64,000 nucleotides of DNA from Aquimarina acroporae (GTDB lineage: Bacteria; Bacteroidota; Bacteroidia; Flavobacteriales; Flavobacteriaceae). A program made the translations under genes and the position numbers. The stretch covers positions 124,001 through 188,000 of the forward strand of contig NZ_JALPRE010000003.1 of NCBI RefSeq assembly GCF_023195925.1. Reading direction: 5' to 3'. The notes beneath the pieces are model-generated. The model did no database searches. It was given only the letters and a program-made list of their open reading frames with translations, and was not told the DNA's origin. Shown in pieces: positions 7,691-14,947 of the stretch (positions within the stretch are counted from its first letter, which is position 1; each line of letters opens with the position of its first letter).

Positions 7691-9103
7691 TTATTTTAGT
7701 GTAGTTGGGCATATATAGTCCGTAGTTTCCATGCCTACTCCTTTTATATCTTTAAAGCCACCTGCAATATCGATAAGGTTATGAATTCCTCTACTTTTTA
7801 AAATAGAAGCTGCAATTACAGAACGATATCCACCTGCACAGTGTACATAAAAAGTTTTGTCTTCGGGGAATTTCCCCAGGTAGTCATTTAAATAATCTAA
7901 CGGAGTGTTATGAGCTTTATCTAAATGTTCTGCAGTAAATTCACCTTCTTTACGAACATCAAAAATAGGAACTTCATTGGTCTCTACAATGTTTTTAAAC
8001 TCTAAAGCAGGTATAGAAGTTATCGTGTCAAATTCTTTGCCTTCGTTTTTCCAATTTTCAAATCCACCCTCTAAATACCCCAAGGTATTATCGAAACCAA
8101 CACGAGATAAACGTGTGATTGTTTCTTCTACCCGACCTTCTGGAGCGACAAGTAAAATAGGTTGCTTTACATCGGCGATTAAGGCACCTACCCAGGGAGC
8201 AAATCCACCATCGATCCCTATAAAAATAGATCTGGGAATATGCCCTTTTACATATTCATTTTGGTGTCTCACATCAAGAACCACAGCACCAGTATCATTG
8301 GCTAGAGCTTCAAAATTGTCTGGATTTAAAGGTCTTGCACCTCGTTCAATGACTTCATCAATATCGCTATATCCTTCTTTATTCATTTTTACATTAAGAG
8401 GAAAATACATAGGAGGAGGGAGTAGCCCGTCGGTTACTTCTTTTACAAATTCTTCCTTGGTCATATCTGCTCTTAGCGCATAATTCATTTTTTTCTGATT
8501 ACCTAAGGTATCTACTGTCTCTTTCATCATATTTTTCCCGCAAGCAGAACCAGCTCCATGCGCAGGGTATACGATAACATCATCAGCCAAAGGCATAATT
8601 TTATTTCTCAAGCTCTCAAAAAGGGTTCCTGCCAGTTCTTCCTGAGTCATATGAGCCGCTTTTTGAGCTAAATCTGGTCTACCTACATCTCCAAGGAATA
8701 AAGTGTCTCCGCTAAAAATTGCATGGTCTTTTCCCGTTTTATCCTTTAATAGATATGTGGTACTTTCCATAGTGTGCCCAGGAGTGTGTAATGCGATAAT
8801 AGTAATATCTCCCAATTTAAATTCTTGACCGTCTTTGGCAATAATGGCCTTAAAAGAAGGATTTGCCAATGGGCCATAGATGATATCTGCTCCAGTTTCT
8901 TTGGCCAAAGTAATGTGTCCACTCACAAAATCTGCATGAAAGTGCGTTTCAAAAATATATTTGATTTTGGCGTTATCTTCCTCAGCTTTTTCTATATAAG
9001 GTTTCACTTCACGAAGAGGGTCTATAATTGCAACCTCACCATTACTTTCTATATAATAAGCACCTTGTGCTAAACATCCTGTATATATTTGTTCTATCTT
9101 CAT
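7691..9103 (-). CDS. Metallo-beta-lactamase/rhodanese fusion, likely persulfide dioxygenase-sulfurtransferase
   Basis: The 470-residue protein has an ETHE1-like metallo-beta-lactamase domain (residues 1-250) with metal ligands in THFHAD (H54, H56, D58), H63 and HTPGH, then two rhodanese-like domains (about 260-350 and 370-470). The second rhodanese holds an active-site cysteine in VHCAGGYRS; the first has VAPEGR where the cysteine loop should be and is probably inactive. Relatives such as CstB oxidise low-molecular-weight persulfides and pass sulfur to sulfite, giving thiosulfate. It acts in the cytoplasm. It has its own GTAAC-type operator and sits between a sulfur importer and a TauE exporter, which fits sulfide/persulfide detoxification. 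Confidence 0.92.
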   Translation of the reverse strand: MKIEQIYTGCLAQGAYYIESNGEVAIIDPLREVKPYIEKAEEDNAKIKYIFETHFHADFVSGHITLAKETGADIIYGPLANPSFKAIIAKDGQEFKLGDITIIALHTPGHTMESTTYLLKDKTGKDHAIFSGDTLFLGDVGRPDLAQKAAHMTQEELAGTLFESLRNKIMPLADDVIVYPAHGAGSACGKNMMKETVDTLGNQKKMNYALRADMTKEEFVKEVTDGLLPPPMYFPLNVKMNKEGYSDIDEVIERGARPLNPDNFEALANDTGAVVLDVRHQNEYVKGHIPRSIFIGIDGGFAPWVGALIADVKQPILLVAPEGRVEETITRLSRVGFDNTLGYLEGGFENWKNEGKEFDTITSIPALEFKNIVETNEVPIFDVRKEGEFTAEHLDKAHNTPLDYLNDYLGKFPEDKTFYVHCAGGYRSVIAASILKSRGIHNLIDIAGGFKDIKGVGMETTDYICPTTLK

Positions 9104-9173
9104 TTGGTACTACTTCTTTTTTGAAAATTTTCTATCTCGGGGTCGAAATATAGTTTATTCATTAATTATTTGT

Positions 9174-9217
9174 CAAAAATAAGCCAATTATTATTTGAAT
9201 TCAGTAACTATTGTTAC
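9174..9217 (-). promoter_or_regulatory. GTAAC-N4-GTTAC operator and -7 box of the persulfide dioxygenase gene
   Basis: GTAAC-TATT-GTTAC lies at 9204-9217, overlapping the stop codon of the upstream TauE gene. A perfect -7 box TATTTTTG lies on the minus strand at 9174-9181, 36.5 bp from the palindrome centre, giving a 5' leader of about 65 bases. An alternative box (TATATTTC, 9145-9152, with TTTG at 9174-9177) is also present. Confidence 0.65.
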
Positions 9218-10023
9218 AAAACTTGATAACTTACTTCTTTGAAGATGATATAAATTCCCATTAGTAAAACGAACCATCCAAATCCTTTTTCGAGCTTTTT
9301 ACCTTGAATGAAATTGGATAGGTACATTCCTAAAAAGATTCCAGCAATAGATATCGTTGTAAATAAGAATAAAAAACTCCATTCTATAGCTATATTTTGT
9401 ACATCACCCACAAACCCAATTAAGGATTTTGATGCGATGATCAGCAGTGATGTAGCTACAGCTTGTTTCATAGGAAGTTTTGCCAATAAGACCAATGCTG
9501 GGATAATTAAGAAGCCTCCTCCGGCACCAACGATTCCGGTTACAACACCAACTATAATTCCTTCTATTAAAATGAGTACATAGTTGTACTGTATTTTCTC
9601 TTTTGGTAGCTCTTCTTTTCTGGTATTTCTTATCATTGATATAGAAGCTAGAATCATGATTGCTGCAAAAAAAATCATGATAGCCATTTCTTTGGTAAGT
9701 ATAAACTCTTCAAGACTAAAAATATATCCCGGAATTGCAGGTACCAGATATTTTCGGGTTAGGTATACTGCAATAAAAGCTGGAACAGAAAATACTATAG
9801 CAGTACGAATATGTACCAGCCTTTTTTTTAGGTTTACTATGGTGCCCACCAAAGCAGAAATACCTACAACAAAAAGAGAATAAGCAGTAGCGGTCACCGG
9901 ATTAATATTCATGAGATAGACAAATATGGGAACGGTAAGTATAGAACCACCTCCTCCAATCAAGCCTAAAACGACACCTATTACCAATGCACTGGCAAAT
10001 CCTAACACCTCTATTATTTCCAT
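9214..10023 (-). CDS. TauE/SafE family sulfur-anion exporter
   Basis: This 269-residue membrane protein has eight hydrophobic segments. Both halves carry the family's glycine motif (IGGGGSILTVPIF at about 22-34 and VGAGGGFLIIPALV at about 166-179). TauE/SafE proteins export sulfite, sulfoacetate and related anions. I use the ATG at 10023 rather than the in-frame TTG one codon upstream. It lies between the persulfide enzyme and the regulator gene and has its own GTAAC-type operator, so it probably removes sulfite or thiosulfate made from persulfide. Confidence 0.9.
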   Translation of the reverse strand: MEIIEVLGFASALVIGVVLGLIGGGGSILTVPIFVYLMNINPVTATAYSLFVVGISALVGTIVNLKKRLVHIRTAIVFSVPAFIAVYLTRKYLVPAIPGYIFSLEEFILTKEMAIMIFFAAIMILASISMIRNTRKEELPKEKIQYNYVLILIEGIIVGVVTGIVGAGGGFLIIPALVLLAKLPMKQAVATSLLIIASKSLIGFVGDVQNIAIEWSFLFLFTTISIAGIFLGMYLSNFIQGKKLEKGFGWFVLLMGIYIIFKEVSYQVL

Positions 10024-10039
10024 CAATTATTTTTTTGGT

Positions 10040-10083
10040 CAAAAATAATTTTGTGAGGAAGACAGTGCAGTAACAATTGTTAC
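10040..10083 (-). promoter_or_regulatory. GTAAC-N4-GTTAC operator and -7 box of the TauE gene
   Basis: The perfect palindrome GTAAC-AATT-GTTAC is at 10070-10083 and the perfect box TATTTTTG is on the minus strand at 10040-10047, 36.5 bp from centre to end. The box and its flanks (TTATTTTTGAC) are the same as in the persulfide dioxygenase promoter. The palindrome begins 7 bases after the stop of the Crp/Fnr gene. Confidence 0.7.
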
Positions 10084-10089
10084 AGAAGG

Positions 10090-10722
10090 TCAAATATGTA
10101 TAACTTCGATACTGTTTCTATTAAGTTTCACTTTTCCTTCGGTTTCAAGTTTTTTAAGTAATCTCGATATTACCACTCTGGAGGTATGAAGATCATAAGC
10201 TATTTGTTGATGTGTATTATGTATAATATGATCACTGGTTACTTTGTGTTTGTCTCGAAGATATTTGAGTAAGCGATCATCCATTTTTAGGAAAGCAATG
10301 CTATCTATAGTTTCTATGGCTTCTATTAGTCGTTTATGATAACTATCAAAAACAAAATTTCTCCAGGATTTGTATTTTGTTGTCCACTCTTCCATTTTTT
10401 CAACCGGAATCATGACAAGTTTTGCTTCTGTTTCTGCTATGGCTTTAATTTCACTTTTATGATGCCCTAAACAACATGATAAGGTCATAGCACAAGTATC
10501 TCCTCGTTCCAGAAAATAGAGAAGTAGTTCGTCTCCATCATCGTCTTGTCTAAGAATTTTGATAGCTCCTTGAAGAATGAGTGGCATCGATTTTATATAG
10601 CTACCAGGGCGTATTAATTCTTCGCCTTCAGAAACTTCTTTGAAGACAGCCACTTGGTTGATTTCTTCAATAAGATCTTTCTCAAAAAAGTGTCCGTAAC
10701 TTTTTTCCAGTTCTACTATCAT
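10090..10722 (-). CDS. Crp/Fnr family transcription regulator of the sulfur genes
   Basis: This 210-residue regulator has an N-terminal cyclic-nucleotide-binding-type beta barrel (to about 115), a dimer helix and a C-terminal winged helix with THQQIAYDLHTSRVVISRLLK at about 168-188 as the helix-turn-helix. It has no FNR-type N-terminal cysteine cluster, but three cysteines (77, 83, 84) in CAMTLSCC lie where cAMP contacts sit in Crp. In the recognition helix the glutamate usual in Crp and FNR is replaced by valine (SRVVISR). It is the last gene of the - strand operon that starts at 13794. It most likely activates the three GTAAC-type promoters nearby; sensing of persulfide through its cysteines is a hypothesis. 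Confidence 0.9.
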   Translation of the reverse strand: MIVELEKSYGHFFEKDLIEEINQVAVFKEVSEGEELIRPGSYIKSMPLILQGAIKILRQDDDGDELLLYFLERGDTCAMTLSCCLGHHKSEIKAIAETEAKLVMIPVEKMEEWTTKYKSWRNFVFDSYHKRLIEAIETIDSIAFLKMDDRLLKYLRDKHKVTSDHIIHNTHQQIAYDLHTSRVVISRLLKKLETEGKVKLNRNSIEVIHI

Positions 10723-10725
10723 TTA

Positions 10726-11505
10726 TTAGTTGTTTTTTAAAAGTGGTTCAAGTTGTGCTATTGCTTCTTCATATCCTAAGTTGAATACTTTATCTAACCC
10801 ACTTGTGCTAAAAATACCATGATTCACCAATTTTTTCGGTTGAATAACAATATCGCATAGCGTAAACATTGCTTCGGCATTGGGCATTGCTCTAAGATAG
10901 TATGCACGTTGCATTACATTATAAGAGTGTTTAAAATCGCTAATTTTTGGTTTTTTTATGGGGGATACGTCAACACCAATAATGAAATCACATTTTTTTT
11001 GCAGTGGACCTACCGGGAAATTATCTAAAATACCCCCATCGGCATAGAGTTCGTTTTGTATCGTTACCGGAGAAAAAACTCCAGGAAAAGCAGCAGAGGC
11101 CAATAGTGGTTTAATAAGTTGCCCGGTACTAAATACTTCGGTTTTACCTTCTATTAGATTTGTTGTAGTAACGAACATTTTTTTTTGAAGCGATTCAAAA
11201 CTATTATCAGGAAAGAAAGTAAGAAGATCGGAATAGAATTTTTCTGAATCTAAAAAACCTGCTTTTTTTCTGGTAAATCTATTAAAATTAAAGAGTGAAG
11301 TTTTTTTAAAGAAGTTAAGAATTGTTTGAGGTTCATGACCTGCAGCATATAAGGCTCCAACAAGGGCTCCTGCACTAGATCCAGAAATATATGCGGTAGA
11401 AATCCCTAGTTCTTCTAATGCTTGAATAACCCCAATATGAGCAACTCCTTTAAAGCCGCCTCCCGATAAAACTAATCCGATGTTCTTTGCTTCTTTCATA
11501 GTCAA
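10726..11505 (-). CDS. Patatin-like phospholipase
   Basis: The 259-residue protein has the complete patatin signature: oxyanion loop GGGFKG near residue 15, nucleophile serine in GSSAG near 42, and catalytic aspartate in DGG near 157. It has no signal peptide and no membrane segment, so it probably acts on the inner face of the membrane as a lipid acyl hydrolase. It lies 3 bases upstream of the Crp/Fnr gene and 5 bases downstream of cardiolipin synthase in one operon, which suggests membrane-lipid remodelling under stress. The substrate is unknown. Confidence 0.92.
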   Translation of the reverse strand: MTMKEAKNIGLVLSGGGFKGVAHIGVIQALEELGISTAYISGSSAGALVGALYAAGHEPQTILNFFKKTSLFNFNRFTRKKAGFLDSEKFYSDLLTFFPDNSFESLQKKMFVTTTNLIEGKTEVFSTGQLIKPLLASAAFPGVFSPVTIQNELYADGGILDNFPVGPLQKKCDFIIGVDVSPIKKPKISDFKHSYNVMQRAYYLRAMPNAEAMFTLCDIVIQPKKLVNHGIFSTSGLDKVFNLGYEEAIAQLEPLLKNN

Positions 11506-11510
11506 ATGAT

Positions 11511-12932
11511 TTATAAGACAGGGCTAAATACCTTAGCTATTCCCTCTTTAATTTTATGGTGCCAGGGTCTTTTTACAAAGGTATCATAGTTTAATTGAAT
11601 ACTTTGTTGAGAATCATTTAAAAAATCGTTTCTCAGAGCTACAGCAAACGAGTCATCATAAACTACCGCATTCACTTCATAGTTTTGCTCAAAACTTCTG
11701 ATATCGAGATTAGAGGTTCCTACCGATGAAACGGTATCATCTGCGACTATGGTTTTGCTGTGTAAAAAACCTTCAGGAAACAAATAAATTTTCACTCCCG
11801 CATGCAATAAACCTTCAAAATATGACCGCACACACCATTTTACGATTTTACTGTCAGACTTTTTTGATAGAAGTAATCGTACATCTATTCCGCTAAGTGC
11901 GGCTACTTTAAGTGACTCTAATATACTTTCACCAGGGATGATGTAAGGATTAGTAATATATACATAGTCTTTGGCTTCATTAATCATTGAAAAGAATAAT
12001 TGTTGAGCCGAGGAATAATCAGAATCGGGACCACTATGAACAATTTGAACGGTAGAGTTTCCTGGTTGATGATGGGCAGAGAAATAAGCAGTATCAAGAA
12101 TATCCTCTTTTTCGGTGATTAAATACCAATCCATAGAAAAAATAGTTTGTAAACTATGTACAACGGGTCCTTCTATTTGCAAGTGCATATCGTGCCACAT
12201 ACCTAGATTAGGATCTCCTTTTACATATTTGTCAGATACATTTATACCCCCTGTAAAAGCGATTTGGTCATCGATAATAATGATTTTACGATGATTTCTA
12301 TAATTGATAGAGCTTATAAATTTGCCAAAACGTATAGGAAGAAATCGATTGGTTTCGACTCCAATTTCCTGAAGTTTTTGTATGTATTTTTTACTTAAAG
12401 ACATACTACCAACTCCATCATAGATAATGCGAATTTTAACTCCTTCCTGAATCTTTTGATAAAATAAATCGAATAGTTCCTGTGTAAGCTCGCCTTCTTC
12501 AAAAATGTAATATTCTAAGTGAATAAAATGTTTTGCTTTTTTTAGAGCTTCAAAAATAGCAGTAAATGTAGCTTCTCCGTTTTTTAACAATTTCAATTTG
12601 TTGCCTGAGCTAGGTGCGAAATATGAATTTTTGGTAATTAAAGAAATGAGCTTTTGGTGTTCCAAATATTCATGTTTCGAGATAGGAGCATAATGGGTAA
12701 GTGCACGTTGTATATATGCGGTGACTTTGGGAGTATGTTTTAACTGAAAGAGTTTGTTTTTTCTTCGATTTCTCCCGAGCATTAAATATAGGAAGATACC
12801 GCCAACCGGAATTGTGAAAATAGCAAGTAACCAAGCTAATGTTTTAGTAGGACGAATACCGTTAAGCAGTAATCGTACTACAATAAAGATCCCAATAAGA
12901 ATATATACAATAATAAGAAGTGTAGATATCAT
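11511..12932 (-). CDS. cls: Cardiolipin synthase (phospholipase D type)
   Basis: This 473-residue protein has two N-terminal membrane helices (about 3-22 and 33-52) and two phospholipase D catalytic motifs: HRKIIIID near residue 215 and HSKTIVAD near 393. It joins two phosphatidylglycerol molecules to give cardiolipin and glycerol at the inner membrane. The length is normal for the bacterial Cls family. It follows the universal stress gene after 25 bases and precedes the patatin gene by 5, so cardiolipin synthesis is tied here to a stress-type promoter at 13816-13858. Confidence 0.93.
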   Translation of the reverse strand: MISTLLIIVYILIGIFIVVRLLLNGIRPTKTLAWLLAIFTIPVGGIFLYLMLGRNRRKNKLFQLKHTPKVTAYIQRALTHYAPISKHEYLEHQKLISLITKNSYFAPSSGNKLKLLKNGEATFTAIFEALKKAKHFIHLEYYIFEEGELTQELFDLFYQKIQEGVKIRIIYDGVGSMSLSKKYIQKLQEIGVETNRFLPIRFGKFISSINYRNHRKIIIIDDQIAFTGGINVSDKYVKGDPNLGMWHDMHLQIEGPVVHSLQTIFSMDWYLITEKEDILDTAYFSAHHQPGNSTVQIVHSGPDSDYSSAQQLFFSMINEAKDYVYITNPYIIPGESILESLKVAALSGIDVRLLLSKKSDSKIVKWCVRSYFEGLLHAGVKIYLFPEGFLHSKTIVADDTVSSVGTSNLDIRSFEQNYEVNAVVYDDSFAVALRNDFLNDSQQSIQLNYDTFVKRPWHHKIKEGIAKVFSPVL

Positions 12933-12957
12933 GGATCTAGAAGCATTTTCAAATTAG

Positions 12958-13794
12958 TTACATGTGCATAATTAAAAGAGGAACTCTAGTGCCATAACTT
13001 ATTTTTGAGGTTTCTGAACCCTTAAAAAAACGATCCATGAATGTCTCCTGTTTAATAAATATAGCCGTCATGTCTACATCCATTATTTGTACAAAACTAT
13101 TAATCGCTAAGGCTGTAGGCACATTAATAATAGAATGAAAGGTATGATTATTTTCTTTAAAAAACTCTTTCATCTGTTTTTTTTCATCAAATTCTGTAAT
13201 GGTAAGTGTGTCGTCTTCTTTTATTTTTAAGATTCGTAGAGAAGCTTTGTTTTTGTTTAAGATGTCCGTCAAAGGTTCTATGCCTTTGGTGACAAAATGA
13301 TCCCCATAATCTATAGCGAATAAGACTGTTTGGGGCTGAGTGAATGAATATCCTTCTGGAATAATTAATACCGGACAAGGTATTTTTCGAATCACCTTAA
13401 GTGTATTGCTGCCAAATAACACTTCTGATGCACCTGTTGCGCCATTAGATCCCATCACTATGAGATCTATGTTGTTAGCTTTTACAGCTTGTCGTATAGC
13501 ATCTACAAAAACATCATAATCTGTCAATGAAAAAAACGTATAATTCTCATTAGCATATGTTGTTTTTAGTTCATCTTCAAAAATTGATAACTTCTTTTTT
13601 ACGTCACCAATTACAGTTTGATGAATAGAAGTATTTGCTGGTGCAGACATTAAGTCATCTGTGGTATATCTTGATGCCTTTTGAACATTAAGAATGTAAA
13701 AAGTACATAATTCGTTTTTAAATAAATGCATGGCATAGTGAATTGCATTTTTTGAATTATTTGAAAAGTCAGTAGGTAGCAAAATGTTTTTCAT
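12958..13794 (-). CDS. Universal stress protein, tandem UspA domains
   Basis: This 278-residue paralogue of the stress proteins at 1-2415 starts with KNILLPTDFSNNSKNA and carries GSNGATG then FGSN at about residues 118-135 as the nucleotide-binding motif. The second domain is degenerate. It is the first gene of a - strand operon with cardiolipin synthase, patatin and the Crp/Fnr regulator (gaps 25, 5 and 3 bases). Its promoter has the best -7 box of the FNR-like set. The family call is firm. Confidence 0.92.
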   Translation of the reverse strand: MKNILLPTDFSNNSKNAIHYAMHLFKNELCTFYILNVQKASRYTTDDLMSAPANTSIHQTVIGDVKKKLSIFEDELKTTYANENYTFFSLTDYDVFVDAIRQAVKANNIDLIVMGSNGATGASEVLFGSNTLKVIRKIPCPVLIIPEGYSFTQPQTVLFAIDYGDHFVTKGIEPLTDILNKNKASLRILKIKEDDTLTITEFDEKKQMKEFFKENNHTFHSIINVPTALAINSFVQIMDVDMTAIFIKQETFMDRFFKGSETSKISYGTRVPLLIMHM

Positions 13795-13815
13795 GACTAT
13801 TTAATTTTATATAGT

Positions 13816-13858
13816 CAAAATTAGATAGCGTATAGTAGAATTAAAATGACTTTGGTCA
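13816..13858 (-). promoter_or_regulatory. FNR-like operator plus -7 box of the usp-cls-patatin-crp operon
   Basis: On the minus strand TGAC-CAAA-GTCA lies at 13847-13858 and a perfect -7 box TAATTTTG at 13816-13823, 36.5 bp from operator centre to box end and 21 bases before the ATG. The operon it drives includes the regulator that probably controls the GTAAC-type promoters, so the two promoter sets may form a cascade. Confidence 0.7.
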
Positions 13859-13957
13859 TAATAAAGCTCAAGCAATCTTTCTTAATCTTATATTAAATTT
13901 TGGCGTAAAACACCTAAAAAGTGTAACGCTTGAAAGCCTTTAGGGGTCTAATGTAAT

Positions 13958-14947
13958 ATGAAGAAGGTACTGCTCTGTATATGGTTATATCTTTCTGCGA
14001 TTACTATGTTGATTGCTGAAGATCATAGAGCTCGTTCGGTTTTCTTCTCGTCAGATCAAAATATTGTATTTTCTGAGGCTGAAATTTTAAATGAATATAC
14101 TGCTCGAATTCCTTTTAAACTAGTAGATCGACTAATAGTTGTAGAAGCGGAACTTCTTAACAAAAAGGGAAATTTTATTATTGATACCGGATCAGAAACC
14201 TTGATACTTAATGAGGTACATTTTCCTTTAAAATATGAACATGGTAATAGAAAAAGACAAACCACAGGAGTAATTGAGGTGGTAGATGATACATTTGAAC
14301 AAAACGTAAAAGAATTTATATTACAAAACTTCAATTTAAAAAATAAGACTTCAGACATCGTTAACCTATCTCATATTGAACGAACTAAAAAAATGAGACT
14401 TTTGGGAATAATAGGGTATAACATATTAAAAGATTATGAGGTGTTTATCGATATGCACCTTAATCAAATTACCTTAAGCAAGGTCGATGCTTATGGTAAT
14501 AAGTATGATAAGAATGTGTATGCTGAAAAAATCATAGATACGGTATCCTTTAAATTAAAAAACCATACGATCGTTTTAGAAGGATTTGTTGGAGATAAGA
14601 AGGTGACATTTGGATTGGATACCGCAGCAGAATTTAACCAGATCGATAAGAAGTTAGGTAGAAAAGCGTTGAAATTGTTTTACCCTAAAAAAAGGATGTT
14701 ATTATCTGGAGCTAGCGATCATAAAATAGAAGTAGTGGCAGGGAAATTGTTTAGAGTACGATTAAGCGAAACGATCTATTTTGGACCAATGAATACAATT
14801 CTAACCAATTTGAATAAAATGAATGTTGCTTTTGGTACCAAATTAGATGGAGTTTTGGGATATGAATTTTTTCAACAAAAAAGAACTATTATCAATTATC
14901 AAAAAGAAAAGCTTTATTTTGTAAATAGCCCTATACTAAGAAATTGA
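13958..14947 (+). CDS. Secreted aspartyl-protease-like (retropepsin-type) protein
   Basis: The 329-residue product has a signal peptide (about residues 1-20, ending at AEDH) and two retropepsin-like halves. The first holds the catalytic-type triplet in FIIDTGSE near residue 75; the second has FGLDTAAE near 217, where the usual Gly after Asp-Thr is Ala. Both halves together could form a pepsin-like pair with one altered active-site loop. It acts in the periplasm or outside. The next gene starts in its stop codon, so the two are cotranslated. The substrate is unknown. Confidence 0.8.
   Translation: MKKVLLCIWLYLSAITMLIAEDHRARSVFFSSDQNIVFSEAEILNEYTARIPFKLVDRLIVVEAELLNKKGNFIIDTGSETLILNEVHFPLKYEHGNRKRQTTGVIEVVDDTFEQNVKEFILQNFNLKNKTSDIVNLSHIERTKKMRLLGIIGYNILKDYEVFIDMHLNQITLSKVDAYGNKYDKNVYAEKIIDTVSFKLKNHTIVLEGFVGDKKVTFGLDTAAEFNQIDKKLGRKALKLFYPKKRMLLSGASDHKIEVVAGKLFRVRLSETIYFGPMNTILTNLNKMNVAFGTKLDGVLGYEFFQQKRTIINYQKEKLYFVNSPILRN

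Noticed and set aside
7977-8483. Antisense frame of 168 codons on the + strand
   Set aside because: It lies wholly inside the persulfide dioxygenase/rhodanese gene, whose domains are unmistakable; composition is that of a shadow frame.
9145-9177. Alternative promoter TTTG-N21-TATATTTC of the persulfide dioxygenase gene
   Set aside because: It fits the general -33/-7 layout, but the box at 9174-9181 matches the fixed 36.5-bp spacing of the other operator-bound promoters and is a perfect TAnnTTTG; both may be used.
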